From: Crenobacter oryzisoli
GTDB lineage: Bacteria; Pseudomonadota; Gammaproteobacteria; Burkholderiales; Chromobacteriaceae
NCBI RefSeq assembly: GCF_030385785.1
Contig: NZ_JAUEDK010000002.1
Span: forward strand, 149,369-213,368
Length of the DNA: 64,000 nt
Direction: 5' to 3'
Position 1 is the stretch's first letter. Every line of letters begins with the position of its first letter. The notes beneath the pieces are model-generated. The model worked only from the letters and a program-made list of their open reading frames with translations. It had not been told where the DNA came from and searched no databases. This document shows positions 31,017 to 40,594 of this stretch, piece by piece. The position numbers and the translations under genes are program-made.

Positions 31017-33521
31017 TCAGCTATAGGCCACCCCATCCTTGCCCGACTGCTTGGCCCGATACATCGCCATGTCCGCTCGCGACAGGACCGAGTCGGGACT
31101 CTCGTCCGGCGATGAACCGAAGACGGCAATGCCAATGCTGGTGGACATGCGCACATTCTGCTGGGCGATCAGCACCGGCCGGGAAAGGTTGTCGATGACT
31201 TTGCGGGCCACCTCCCGTGCATCCGTGGAAGGATCGGCGAGCCCTTCAAGGATGATGGTGAATTCATCCCCCCCAAGGCGCGCAACACTGTCGATCTTGC
31301 GCACGGATTCCTGCAGCCGCAGAGCAAACTGCCGCAACACCTGGTCACCGGCTTCGTGGCCGAATGCATCATTGATCTGCTTGAAACCATCCATATCCAT
31401 GTACAACACCGCCCCAGACTGCTGGCTACGTTGTGCTCGCAAAATGGCCTGCTGCAGGCAATCCATGAAATAGCGACGGTTGGGTAGCTCAGTCAGGGCG
31501 TCGTAGAAGGCTTGGCGCCGAAGCTTGCCTTCCAAAGCCTTTCTTTCGGAAATGTCCCGGAAGACAATGACGGCCCCCTCACTCTGCCCACCCCGGACAA
31601 TCGGGCTGGCACAGACCTCTACCGGCAGCGAACGGCCGTCCTGCCGCCAGAACACCTCCTCGCCCCGATAAACCTGCTGGGTCCACAACACAGACATCAT
31701 CGCGCAGGCATCGGCGGACAGCTGCGCGCTGTCCGCCCGCCGGTGGTGGAACAAGGCGTGTGCATCACTGTTCTGCAGCTCCCGCTCACTCCAACCCAGT
31801 AAGCGATGCGCCTCCGGATTAGAAAACACGATTCGACCATGCCGATCGATGACATACACCCCTTCACCCAACGCCGCAGTGATTTCGCGCACGCGGGCCT
31901 CGCTCTCGCGCAATTCGGCCGTACGCTGTTCAACCTTCAATTCCACGCGCGCCGTGTGGCCGGTCCCCAGCATCAGCAACGCACCGAGCAAGCCGGTGCC
32001 AAGGGTGCCCGCAGCCAGCACCACCCAGCTTTGCCAGCCTGAGTGACGAGCCCGATAGGCAGGACTCGGCGCGGTTTCGAGCCGGTAGTGGCGCCCTCCC
32101 AGTTCGAGCATCTGACTGAGCAACACAGGTGGCTTGGTCGCCGGAAAACTGTCATACACCGTCTGCCGAGCGCCGATGTCCACCATCCGCACGAACAATT
32201 GATCCATATTGGCCGTCAGCAGTTTCGCCATGAAACTGTTTACCTTGATGACGCTGAGCACCAACCCCTGCTGACCGCTACGGGTCGTGACGCTCTGTAG
32301 GAGCAGAAAGCCGGACTGCTCGCCTACTCCCCCCTGGACCAACCGCACCGGCGCTGACGCCAAGATGCTGCCCTTTCGCTCCGTTTCGACAATGGCGGTG
32401 CGGCGCGACAGTGAAGAAGCCAGGTCGAACCCAGCAGCCTGTCGGTTACCCGTCAAAGGCTCCAGGTAGCTGACTGGATAGTAATAGTCACGCTCTCCAG
32501 CTCGCTGCAGGCCACCCTGTGCATCGCGCTCACGGATCTGGTAGCCGGGAATGCGCCGACGCTGCGCGGTCTCGAAAGCGTTACGCTCCGCCGCAGTGAT
32601 ACGTGGCGCCCACTCGATCGCCTGGACCATTGGAAAACGCTGCAGGGCTTTCCGGGTGAAATGGTAGAAAGTGTCGGGAGAAACATCGTCTTCATTCGCG
32701 AACAGACGCTCAATCTGTTCTAGCAGCGCCTCCTGTTCGTCCAGTCGAGACTGGACATTGTCCGCGAGCCGTTGGGACTGCAGCCTGAATTCGACCAGGG
32801 AGTCGTTATGCTCCCATCGGCTGATATTGACGTACAGCACCACCAGTAGCGAGAACGCCAGGGCCATCGGCATAGCCAGGGTGATGGCGCGCCGGCGCCA
32901 CAGGGCCCGCGGCTCGCCAGCCACCACCAGCGTCAGGGGAAGGATAACGAGCACTCCGAGCGTGTCGCCGACCCACCATATGAGCCAGTGCATGCCAAAC
33001 CGGGGCGGCGCAATGATGCCAAGAGCGGTTAGGCTGGCGACCGACAGCGTGGCGCTGATCAAGCAGATAAACGGCGACAACAGCTGGAAGCGCGCAACAT
33101 CGCGAATATTGTCGAACGCCGCCGGATAGGTAATGGCTTTGCGCAGGGCCCATCCCCCCGCGGCGGCCTGGACAGTGGACGACAGTGCGATCAACAGGGC
33201 GGCCAGCAGACCAGTGACATCGTGATGCCCCCCTTCGGCGTAGCTGACCCAAAGATTGAGCAGCGTCGAACCGAGGAACACCCCCGGGTAGGCCCGCCAT
33301 CCTATGATGAATGCCGCACCGACTGCAACGCCAGCAGGCGGAAAGATCGCCGAGGCATAGCCGGGAGAGATCGCCAGCAACAGGCACAACTTGCCCGTTC
33401 CGGCATAAGCGACAATGAGCACTAATGTGACCAACCACATCGGCCACACCGAACTGGCGCCGAACGCTTGCCTTGCTGGCAAAGTGAAACGGTCGATGAC
33501 CCGCTCTGCTAATGACTGCAT
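31017..33521 (-). CDS. Membrane diguanylate cyclase, MASE1-CHASE-PAS-GGDEF
   Basis: An 834-residue sensor enzyme predicted to make c-di-GMP. An N-terminal MASE1-type membrane region has about eight segments (residues 25-240). A periplasmic CHASE-like domain follows (about 255-490), then another TM (about 500-520, WVVLAAGTLGTGLLGALLML). A PAS domain (about 545-665) and the GGDEF domain (about 680-834) come last. The active site is intact (RLGGDEFTII), and an RxxD inhibitory site (RKID) lies five residues before it, so product inhibition is expected. No EAL domain. Stands alone. Confidence 0.9.
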   Translation of the reverse strand: MQSLAERVIDRFTLPARQAFGASSVWPMWLVTLVLIVAYAGTGKLCLLLAISPGYASAIFPPAGVAVGAAFIIGWRAYPGVFLGSTLLNLWVSYAEGGHHDVTGLLAALLIALSSTVQAAAGGWALRKAITYPAAFDNIRDVARFQLLSPFICLISATLSVASLTALGIIAPPRFGMHWLIWWVGDTLGVLVILPLTLVVAGEPRALWRRRAITLAMPMALAFSLLVVLYVNISRWEHNDSLVEFRLQSQRLADNVQSRLDEQEALLEQIERLFANEDDVSPDTFYHFTRKALQRFPMVQAIEWAPRITAAERNAFETAQRRRIPGYQIRERDAQGGLQRAGERDYYYPVSYLEPLTGNRQAAGFDLASSLSRRTAIVETERKGSILASAPVRLVQGGVGEQSGFLLLQSVTTRSGQQGLVLSVIKVNSFMAKLLTANMDQLFVRMVDIGARQTVYDSFPATKPPVLLSQMLELGGRHYRLETAPSPAYRARHSGWQSWVVLAAGTLGTGLLGALLMLGTGHTARVELKVEQRTAELRESEARVREITAALGEGVYVIDRHGRIVFSNPEAHRLLGWSERELQNSDAHALFHHRRADSAQLSADACAMMSVLWTQQVYRGEEVFWRQDGRSLPVEVCASPIVRGGQSEGAVIVFRDISERKALEGKLRRQAFYDALTELPNRRYFMDCLQQAILRAQRSQQSGAVLYMDMDGFKQINDAFGHEAGDQVLRQFALRLQESVRKIDSVARLGGDEFTIILEGLADPSTDAREVARKVIDNLSRPVLIAQQNVRMSTSIGIAVFGSSPDESPDSVLSRADMAMYRAKQSGKDGVAYS

Positions 33522-33789
33522 CTGGCTTAATCTAGGCTCGAATCAAAATGACGGATGGGAGCGCAATGTGCAGTTACGGAAGCAGTTTGTCAAAAACGAC
33601 TGTTCGCTTCGTGCCTCCACACTGGAATGATCAAGCCAAGCCTAACACAGCACCCACGCCGCATGACATAGTCCTGCCCACCTTTATGACACAGCGCAAG
33701 TAACCGACGTAAGAGCCTGTCCATGCGGACGACAGCGGCGGAGTGAAATCGTCAAAAAGGAGCCACGGCGCAACAACCGTGTGCAGTCA

Positions 33790-34758
33790 TCACCGTGAGT
33801 GGAGTCCGTTGGTCAAGGGCTTCAGGATGCTGGAGAGTAAGGCGGTGGTTTCCTTCGGTTTTTCCACCGGCAGGTTATGGCCGGCCCCCGGCACCACTCG
33901 TACGGGCGCTCCGATCGCCTCTCCCAACCGCAGGCCAATCGGCAATGGGAAAATCTGGTCGTGATCGCCCCAGATCAGCTCGGTACGCGGCCAACTGGCA
34001 CCGCTCATCCGCGCCTGGTAATACTCACGTCCGTCGATCAGATCACGCATCAAGAGGCGCAACGCATCTTCGCGCCCAACGTAATACTGATTGCGCATCT
34101 CCTCTAGCACCGACGTCGGTATGGGAATTGGTGGCTGTTCGGCTAACGTCATGCGTAGCAAGCGGGCGATATCGGTCGGCTGCTCGGGGATGAACAGCGC
34201 TTCGGCGGAGCTAACGCTGGCGCGGGCCAGCAGACTGTCGAGGTCGGACTGTCGATAGACGGTGCCTGGCGAATTGATGATCACCATCGAACTGACCCGT
34301 TGCGCCAGGCGATGCGCCAGCTCCATGGCAACGAAACCACCGTACGACACACCCACCAGCGCTACGCTGCCGATATCGAGATGGTCGATCAAACTCTCCA
34401 TCGCATCGGTCTGCGCCGACAGTGTCGGCGCACGCTGCGACTGGCTCTCGCCGAACCAGAGCAGATCGGGCACGATCACCCTGTGTGTCTTGGCCAGCCT
34501 GGTCATTTGCGCGCGCCAGCTGACCACGCCGTTGGCACCGAAGCCATGGATCAACAGCACCGCAGGGCCGCGCCCAGCCTGACGGTAACTGAGCTGGCCA
34601 TCCGGCAATTCCAACGTCTTCGACGCAAAACCGGCAGCCCGCACCAGCAGCTCGGTCCACCAGGTGTACGCTGTAACCGGGGCAAAAGCCGCCGCCCCCC
34701 CACCGGCCACCAGAGCGGTCGCGACCAGGGCGCTGACATATTTGACCGTGGTTTTCAT
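33790..34758 (-). CDS. Alpha/beta-fold hydrolase
   Basis: A 322-residue hydrolase with an N-terminal hydrophobic segment (VSALVATALVAGGGAAAFAPV), a signal anchor or signal peptide. The oxyanion motif is LLIHGFGANG (about 74-83), the nucleophile elbow GVSYGG (Ser at about 137), and a His near the C-terminus lies in GAGHNLPVEKP. Substrate unknown. The ATG at 34758 has a strong GGAGGGGG site 6 bases upstream; a frame six codons longer is not needed. The 268-bp gap downstream (33522-33789) has no gene; a fragment TAAGAGCCTGT at 33710-33720 resembles the end of the IS/MITE elements found elsewhere in the window. Confidence 0.83.
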   Translation of the reverse strand: MKTTVKYVSALVATALVAGGGAAAFAPVTAYTWWTELLVRAAGFASKTLELPDGQLSYRQAGRGPAVLLIHGFGANGVVSWRAQMTRLAKTHRVIVPDLLWFGESQSQRAPTLSAQTDAMESLIDHLDIGSVALVGVSYGGFVAMELAHRLAQRVSSMVIINSPGTVYRQSDLDSLLARASVSSAEALFIPEQPTDIARLLRMTLAEQPPIPIPTSVLEEMRNQYYVGREDALRLLMRDLIDGREYYQARMSGASWPRTELIWGDHDQIFPLPIGLRLGEAIGAPVRVVPGAGHNLPVEKPKETTALLSSILKPLTNGLHSR

Positions 34759-34885
34759 TGACCGCCCCCTCCGCATTGCAATCAGGCTAACTCAATCTTA
34801 GCGGGGTTTCATCGGGGCCGACAGCAGCGTGAAAAGCATAACGGCCCGCAATGGGGCCGTCGCTCTAGAGGGAATGTAATGTTGT

Positions 34886-35614
34886 TTAGAAGCGTTCGTT
34901 CGGCTTCAGGTAGCGCCACTTGCCTTGCGGCAAGTCGCCCAGCATCACCTTGCCGATACGGACGCGCTTGAGACCCACCACTTTCAGGCCGACCAATTCG
35001 CACATGCGGCGGATCTGGCGCTTCTTGCCCTCGCGCAGGATAAAGCGCAGCTGATCTTCGTTCTGCCACCATACCTTTGCCGGCAACAGCGGTTGACCAT
35101 CAAGCTCCAGACCGTGATTGAGCAGCTTCAATCCAGCGTCGCTCAGGCTGCCACTCACCCGCACCAGATACTCCTTTTCCACCTCTGAGTTCTCGCCGAT
35201 GATGGTCTTGGCGACGCGGCCATCCTGAGTCAGCACCAACAGGCCCACCGAGTCGATATCGAGCCGCCCGGCCGGCGCCAACCCCTTCAGGTGCTCGGGC
35301 GAAAAGCGGGTTCGGCTATCATCGCCTCGCCATTGATTCTGCGGTGTAACCAACACCGCTGCAGGCTGATAGCCCTTTTCCGCCTGGCCAGAGACATAGC
35401 CGACCGGCTTGTTGATCAGGATGGTAACCCGTTCGGACTGACTGCGTTTTGCACGGCTGTCCAGTTCGATGCGCTGCCCCGGCACCACCTTCTGCCCGAG
35501 CACCGCCACTTGGCCGTCTACAGTAACCCAGCCCTTCTCGATGTACGCGTCCGCTTCACGGCGCGAACACAGGCCGAGCTCGGCAAGGCGTTTAGACAGG
35601 CGGACTGGTTCCAT
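34886..35614 (-). CDS. Pseudouridine synthase, RsuA/RluF family
   Basis: A 242-residue rRNA pseudouridine synthase. An N-terminal S4 RNA-binding domain ([24 protein letters not shown], about 5-28) is followed by the catalytic domain. The active-site motif is intact: [17 protein letters not shown] with the catalytic Asp in RLD (about 109-111), and the C-terminal KRQIRRM. Closest in layout to RluF-type 23S enzymes. The ATG at 35614 starts the conserved sequence. A second, altered paralogue lies at 41830-42567. Confidence 0.88.
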   Translation of the reverse strand: MEPVRLSKRLAELGLCSRREADAYIEKGWVTVDGQVAVLGQKVVPGQRIELDSRAKRSQSERVTILINKPVGYVSGQAEKGYQPAAVLVTPQNQWRGDDSRTRFSPEHLKGLAPAGRLDIDSVGLLVLTQDGRVAKTIIGENSEVEKEYLVRVSGSLSDAGLKLLNHGLELDGQPLLPAKVWWQNEDQLRFILREGKKRQIRRMCELVGLKVVGLKRVRIGKVMLGDLPQGKWRYLKPNERF

Positions 35615-35761
35615 ACTGCGGTGCTCCCAAATGGCAAGGGGCGGCACAAGCCGCCCCAGGCTGCAATGTTTCTTGAATCAGGCGAGGCAGCAACCGACTA
35701 GCAGCGCCTCTTCTCGCCATTTTAACGCAAGCCACGTCGTTGCGTCGCGCCGGGAGCAGAC

Positions 35762-35793
35762 AAAAAAAGACGGCTAGCCGGAGGAGCTAGCCG
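35762..35793 (-). terminator. Rho-independent terminator on the minus strand with no gene before it
   Basis: An 8-bp stem CGGCTAGC/GCTAGCCG (35771-35793) with a 7-base loop; reading on the minus strand it runs into TCTTTTTTTG. No protein gene precedes it on that strand for over 2 kb, so it most simply ends a non-coding transcript. Confidence 0.75.
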
Positions 35794-35942
35794 CGAATTA
35801 GATCGAGAGGATGCCAAACAGTCGAGATCGCACCGAAGTGCGATAAACAGGAAAACGACGAAATCTCAACATATCAGGGCCCACTCCCTAAGGTGGACCA
35901 CCCCTGTTAGAGGGCGCGCACTAATCCTAGCCCAAGTGCCAT
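35762..35942 (-). ncRNA. Candidate small RNA of about 181 nt
   Basis: The evidence is a terminator without a gene, a promoter-like pair on the minus strand, and internal structure. The promoter pair is TGACAA at 35978-35973, an 18-base spacer, and TATATA at 35954-35949. The structure includes a 7-bp hairpin capped by a UUCG tetraloop at 35844-35827 (ATCGCAC/GTGCGAT) and a possible closing helix between 35921-35927 and 35795-35801. No known RNA family is recognised with confidence. The surrounding 767-bp gap (35615-36381) has no convincing protein gene; a 75-codon frame at 35973-36200 is not supported. Confidence 0.4.
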
Positions 35943-36381
35943 TGGCGTTATATACGTACTAACACTTATAAATTGTCATATTTTGTCGGGCACCCCGCAA
36001 AACCGACCATTTGCGGGTCAAATACGAATTTCCAGATAAAACTAAATATTTTCAAGCAAAAACAGTTCAGCGAATCAAGGTGCTTCAAGAGCGTATCATC
36101 CTATGCGCTTGTCGAAGCCTCACGGCTCGAACCTGGTTTGCCGATTAGCTGGACCATCGTCATGACCATGATGAGCCGCTCTGGACGGCGCCTAATGTAA
36201 GCAGAAGTCAGAAACGATTCGAGCAATTGCGCAGCGCACTAACGCTTCGTGTTCTGGAAATCCCTCCCTTCACGGACCAAAATCTAATGTCTGTTGAACC
36301 ATCTGCTGGCTACCCTGAAAAAGGAATATTGGTATCGGCGTGATCCGACGTTGAGCTGACTCCCCGAATCGAGGCCTTACC

Positions 36382-38169
36382 GTGACTGAAGAACCCCGCC
36401 CAGCCAGTGAAGTCGCGAAGACCGCGCCGGTCACCGGTTGGCGCGCCATCTTTCCTCCCGTGCAATGGCTAGCTACGTACCAGCTCCGCTGGCTTAGACA
36501 CGATGTGATCGCCGGCGTGACCCTCGCAGCCTATGGCATACCGGTGTCGCTGGCCTACGCAACGCTCGCAGGGCTGCCGCCGCAATATGGCATCTATTGC
36601 TATTTGGCCGGCGGTTTGGCTTACGCTTTGTTTGGTTCTTCGCGCCAGCTCGCAATCGGCCCCACGTCGGCCATCTCGATGCTTGTCGGCGTGACAGTCG
36701 CCGACATGGCCGGCGGCGACCTGGCACATTTTGCCGCGATCGCGGCCCTGACCGCGATGCTCATCGCGGGCATGTGCGTGGTGGCCTGGATTCTGCGCCT
36801 GAGTTCGCTTGTCAACTTCATCAGCGAAACTATCCTGCTCGGCTTCAAGGCGGGTGCCGCGCTCACGATTGCCCTCACACAACTACCCAAGCTGTTCGGC
36901 ACCAAGGGAGGTGGCGAACAGTTCTTCGAGCGCGTCGTCGTCCTCGCCGGCCAGCTTCCTGATACCCATTACGCGGTGCTCGCTTTTGGACTTACCGCAC
37001 TGGTGCTCCTGCTGCTAGGGGAAAAGCTCCTGCCAGGAAGGCCGGTCGCGCTACTGGTAGTGGTGGTGTCGATCATCCTGCTGTCCTTCACACCGTTGCG
37101 CGACATGGGTTTCAAGGTCGTCGGCAATTTGCCACGCGGGCTGCCCGAGTTTCATTTGCCGGGTCTGCGTCCGCGAGACGTCGACGGCGTCATCCCGCTC
37201 GCATTTGCCTGTCTGCTGCTGTCCTATGTCGAAAGCGTGTCAGCCGCGCGCGCGATTGCACGGGCGAACGGCTATGAAATCGATTCACGTCAGGAGCTGC
37301 TCGGGCTGGGCGCCGCCAATCTTGCAGCCAGCCTATTCCAGGCCTACCCCGTAGCGGGTGGTCTCTCGCAGTCCTCCGTTAACGACAAGGCGGGGGCGAA
37401 GACGCCGCTTTCCCTGGTGTTCGCGTCGATCACGATCGGTCTGTGCCTGATGTTCCTGACTGATCTGCTGAGCAATCTGCCGAGCGTGGTACTCGCTGCG
37501 ATCGTGCTGGTCGCCGTGAAGGGGCTGATCGACGTTCGTGAATTGCACCACGTATGGCAAGTCAGCCGCTATGAGTTCTTCGTCTCCATGGTGGCGTTTG
37601 CTGGTGTGCTGCTACTTGGCATCCTGAAAGGCGTGATCCTCGCGATGATCGTCTCAATGTTGCTGCTGATCACGCGTGCGGCCCGCCCGCACGTCGCCAT
37701 TCTTGGACGTATTCCCGGCACGCGTCGGTTCTCGGACATCGAACGCAACCCCGACAACGAAGTCACTCCAGGCGTTCTGATGTTCCGCGTGGAGGCGTCG
37801 CTGCTCTACTTCAACACCGAACACGTGCACGCCACGGTATGGGAGAAGATCCGTGCGAACCCGGAAACGCTCAAGCTCGTGATCTGCGATCTGTCGACCT
37901 CGCCCATCGTCGATCTGGCCGGAACCCGCATGCTCGCGACGCTGCATGCGGAGCTAAAGGCAATAGCCATCAGCTTGCGAGTCGTCGACGCCCATGCGGC
38001 CGTGCGGGACATCCTGCGGGCAGAGGGGTTCGAAGAGCTGATTGGCCACCTGGGGCGCCGCATTACGGTGGCCGATGTGATCGACGAGTTCACGGGTGCG
38101 GAGAAAACAAGTACCTCACCACCGTCGGGAAAGCCCTCTGGCACGTTGCCGGGCGGCTCTGTTACATAA
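36382..38169 (+). CDS. SulP-family anion transporter with STAS domain
   Basis: A 595-residue transporter of the SLC26/SulP family (sulfate, bicarbonate or dicarboxylate). The membrane domain has the signature AGVTLAAYGIPVSLAYATLAGLPPQYGIY (about 45-73) and FQAYPVAGGLSQSSVNDKAG. The STAS domain (about 455-570) includes LVICDLSTSPIVDLAGTRML. The start is GTG at 36382, chosen because GAGG lies 7 bases before it. Substrate cannot be told from sequence. A second SulP gene occurs at 60267. Confidence 0.88.
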   Translation: MTEEPRPASEVAKTAPVTGWRAIFPPVQWLATYQLRWLRHDVIAGVTLAAYGIPVSLAYATLAGLPPQYGIYCYLAGGLAYALFGSSRQLAIGPTSAISMLVGVTVADMAGGDLAHFAAIAALTAMLIAGMCVVAWILRLSSLVNFISETILLGFKAGAALTIALTQLPKLFGTKGGGEQFFERVVVLAGQLPDTHYAVLAFGLTALVLLLLGEKLLPGRPVALLVVVVSIILLSFTPLRDMGFKVVGNLPRGLPEFHLPGLRPRDVDGVIPLAFACLLLSYVESVSAARAIARANGYEIDSRQELLGLGAANLAASLFQAYPVAGGLSQSSVNDKAGAKTPLSLVFASITIGLCLMFLTDLLSNLPSVVLAAIVLVAVKGLIDVRELHHVWQVSRYEFFVSMVAFAGVLLLGILKGVILAMIVSMLLLITRAARPHVAILGRIPGTRRFSDIERNPDNEVTPGVLMFRVEASLLYFNTEHVHATVWEKIRANPETLKLVICDLSTSPIVDLAGTRMLATLHAELKAIAISLRVVDAHAAVRDILRAEGFEELIGHLGRRITVADVIDEFTGAEKTSTSPPSGKPSGTLPGGSVT

Positions 38170-38482
38170 GCTTGGATAGGTCGAACTTCCCCTTTCCCCA
38201 GATACAGAGTTCGCCACCATCCGGCGGCGGCCCAGCTAGCTGAAGCGGTTCAAGATAACGGCAAAGACCTGTAACTACGCCACCTGACGCTCTAAGCCCT
38301 TTGCCACCACCCGCTTCCTCCTGCAACTTGAGCAACGCGTTCTGGCCCCACCAGACTGCAACGATGGCAGCCGCTAAGGAATCTTGACCTGCGGCGTCTT
38401 TTTTCGATGCGACAACTGCAGCATTCTGGTGCCGGCTAGTCCCACACTGCGCAATTACGTAGCGGAATTCCGACCATGCCAA
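38162..38482 (-). CDS. Uncertain ORF of 106 codons, hypothetical
   Basis: An open frame with a TTG start and 8-bp overlap with the end of the SulP gene. The product (MAWSEFRYVIAQCGTSRHQ at the start, Gly-rich centre) matches nothing I recognise. The open frame runs further upstream without an ATG, as a decayed or truncated gene would. It is the only coding-like feature between 38170 and 38570. Confidence 0.25.
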   Translation of the reverse strand: MAWSEFRYVIAQCGTSRHQNAAVVASKKDAAGQDSLAAAIVAVWWGQNALLKLQEEAGGGKGLRASGGVVTGLCRYLEPLQLAGPPPDGGELCIWGKGKFDLSKLM

Positions 38483-38570
38483 TGATCTGCCATAGAGGCA
38501 GACAGAACAGGCATTTCATGATGAGACTGCCTTGGACGCAACACCCAGCGCGACGAAGTCTCCTCTCAAA

Positions 38571-38897
38571 TCAGGACGCCTTGGCCGGAGGTTGACCGAA
38601 CAACTCGGCACCAGTTAACAGCGCCTTTCGTTCGGCGGTATACGTCCACCACGATTTGGCACCTTCGCCATCGATATAGCGTACTGCCGAGATCAGCACG
38701 TCGAGCACGCACGGGTCCTGACGCTGACCAGTGATGCGACAGAGCTCCTGATAAAGCTGAAAAGGGTCTCGACCGGCCAACTGCTGCGGCTCGGTGATGC
38801 CTAGCTGGATCAGGTCGTCGGCGCTGTGCGGGCCGACGTTGGGTAAATCGAGCAATTGGTGGGCGTCGCCAGGTGAAGGACAACGAGAAGGGTGCAT
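38571..38897 (-). CDS. Helix-hairpin-helix (Cdd1/pathogenicity-locus) domain protein
   Basis: A 108-residue cytosolic protein. LLDLPNVGPHSADDLIQLGITEPQQLAGRDP is a helix-hairpin-helix pair of the Cdd1 family, often annotated 'mitomycin resistance' or 'pathogenicity locus'. ALLTGAELF is near the end. Helix-hairpin-helix motifs bind DNA backbone; the true role of the family is not established. The ATG at 38897 is chosen for its AGGAGG site 5 bases upstream. Confidence 0.8.
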   Translation of the reverse strand: MHPSRCPSPGDAHQLLDLPNVGPHSADDLIQLGITEPQQLAGRDPFQLYQELCRITGQRQDPCVLDVLISAVRYIDGEGAKSWWTYTAERKALLTGAELFGQPPAKAS

Positions 38898-38959
38898 GAT
38901 CGCCTCCTGCTTTACATGGTCTACTTGACCGAAGCACTGCCCGGCCAAGCAAGGTGCCG

Positions 38960-39108
38960 TTAGAACCTGTTCACGATCTGCTGCACTAGGGTGATCCTGC
39001 GTTGAAATGACGCTCAACATGCTTATCTACTCGATAAGTACACTCCGCTTTTTCACGTCATTTCGCCTTGGCTAACCCTTCGTTCGCGAGATCGTGACCT
39101 GGTTCTTA
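38960..39108. mobile_element. MITE, copy A (149 bp)
   Basis: A palindromic-ended element starting TTAGAACCTGTTCACGATCT and ending with the inverted form, 17 of 20 bases matching. TTA lies at both outer edges. It is nearly identical inside to copy B at 59974-60138 but lacks a 16-bp stretch. No coding capacity. The end sequence resembles the IS5-type remnant at 59161, so an IS5-family transposase probably moved it. Confidence 0.8.
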
Positions 39109-39112
39109 GGGC

Positions 39113-40084
39113 TTACGGCAACAACACGATGCCGCCGGTGGTCTTGCGCGCGGCAAGGTCGCGGTGCGCCTGGGCGGCATCGGTCAGTGCATAACGCTGC
39201 CCCACCCCAGCTTTGACCATGCCATTCGCAAGCGCAGCGAAATAGTCGGCGGCCGTCGCCAGCAGTTCTTCGCGGGTCGCAGTGTAATGGGCAAGGGTTG
39301 GCCGGGTCAGGAACAGCGACCCCTTCTGCGACAGCAGCACCGGGGCGAATGGTGGCACCGCACCGGAGGCATTGCCGAAGCTGACTAGCATGCCGCGCAG
39401 CGACAGGCTATCAAGCGAACCTTCGAAAGTGGCTGCCCCCACACCGTCGTAGACCACCGGCACCCCCTGCCCCCCAGTAATCTCGCGCACCCGCTGGGCG
39501 AAGTCTTCCTCGCTATAGTTGATTACGTAATCGCACCAGTGGCGCGCCAGCTCCGCCTTGCTCGTCGAACCGACTGTACCGATCACCTTCGCTCCCAATG
39601 CCCTCGCCCACTGGCTGGCAATCTGGCCGACTCCGCCGGCCGCCGCATGGATCAACACGGTCATGCCCGGTGCCACAGGGAAGGTGCGCTTGATCAGATA
39701 CTGCGCCGTCATGCCGCGCAGTAAGGTGCCGGCGGCTAATTCGTCGCTGACCCCGTCCGGCACGGGCACCAGCCGTGCCGCATTGATAAGGCGGTGAGTC
39801 GCATATGCCCCCATCACTCCGGCGTAGGCGACCCGGTCCCCCGGCTGGAACTCGGTCACGCCCGGCCCGACCGCCTCGACGACCCCGGCCGCCTCTTGGC
39901 CGAGAATACAAGGCAAATTCGTCGGATACAGGCCGGTACGGAAATAGATGTCGATGAAATTGACGCCAATGGCAGTCTGACGCAACAGTACTTCGCCGGC
40001 ACCGGGCGCCGCTACATCAACCGGTTCATAGCTGAGTACCGTAGCATCGCCTGGTTGGTGAACGCAGATGGCATGAGGAGTCAT
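39113..40084 (-). CDS. qor: NADPH:quinone oxidoreductase, zinc-independent MDR family
   Basis: A 323-residue medium-chain reductase. The quinone-oxidoreductase pattern is visible: GVNFIDIYFRTGLYP (about 42-56), GQEAAGVVEAVG, and the cofactor motif IHAAAGGVGQIASQWAR (about 146-162). No structural-zinc Cys cluster. It catalyses one-electron quinone reduction with NADPH. The ATG at 40084 is used; the longer frame upstream has no conserved residues. MITE copy A lies immediately past its stop. Confidence 0.9.
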   Translation of the reverse strand: MTPHAICVHQPGDATVLSYEPVDVAAPGAGEVLLRQTAIGVNFIDIYFRTGLYPTNLPCILGQEAAGVVEAVGPGVTEFQPGDRVAYAGVMGAYATHRLINAARLVPVPDGVSDELAAGTLLRGMTAQYLIKRTFPVAPGMTVLIHAAAGGVGQIASQWARALGAKVIGTVGSTSKAELARHWCDYVINYSEEDFAQRVREITGGQGVPVVYDGVGAATFEGSLDSLSLRGMLVSFGNASGAVPPFAPVLLSQKGSLFLTRPTLAHYTATREELLATAADYFAALANGMVKAGVGQRYALTDAAQAHRDLAARKTTGGIVLLP

Positions 40085-40179
40085 AGTGGGAGAATCCTTA
40101 ATGATGGGTCGGGGTCGGCACCGCCGCATGCCCGCTTGACCCGAGCTTAGTCGAATCCGGAGCCGTTCGCAGGCACCGT

Positions 40180-40467
40180 TCAGGCTTGCAAGAGCGCACT
40201 GGCTATGGTGCGCCATTCTTTGTGCAGGCTGCAGTCGGGACGGCGTTTGCCGGCCTGACCGTACCAGTAGTCAGCGTTCCACAGCACGCCCTCGACACGG
40301 TGCAGATAGGCATGCACCCAAGCGTAGGCTCCCATCTCGTGGCGCACCAATTCATGCGCTTCTTCCCAGTGGTCATTGGCAACCAACCACAGGCTGGCCA
40401 GTGGCTCGGACAGCCCAGCAGGCACTGAGACATCTGACAGTGTGGCTTCGAATTGCTCCAGCGTCAT
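40180..40467 (-). CDS. Conserved hypothetical protein, 95 residues
   Basis: A small soluble protein, starting MTLEQFEATLSDVSVPAGLSEPL, with WLVANDHWEEAHELVRHE and YAWVHAYLHRVEGVLWNADYWYGQAG. The spaced His, Glu and Trp residues look conserved (HEL, HAYLHR), but I cannot assign a function. It lies between two unrelated genes. Confidence 0.65.
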   Translation of the reverse strand: MTLEQFEATLSDVSVPAGLSEPLASLWLVANDHWEEAHELVRHEMGAYAWVHAYLHRVEGVLWNADYWYGQAGKRRPDCSLHKEWRTIASALLQA

Positions 40468-40594
40468 TCTCGTTATCTCTTTGATGAATGACCGCCAGCA
40501 TAGCAAAGCCGGCCGCAGCGCGGCAGCCGGTCAACGGCTAGAGTGAAGCTGGCACCGCCGACGGCGGTGAAGGTGAAAACGAGGAGAACACCAG

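Noticed and set aside
35762..35942. 6S RNA identity for the candidate sRNA
   Set aside because: Length is similar, but the apical hairpin is off-centre and the usual central bubble and flanking arms cannot be laid out convincingly.
35973..36200. 75-codon ORF before the first SulP gene
   Set aside because: No ribosome binding site, no recognisable domain, and it overlaps the candidate promoter region of the minus-strand sRNA.
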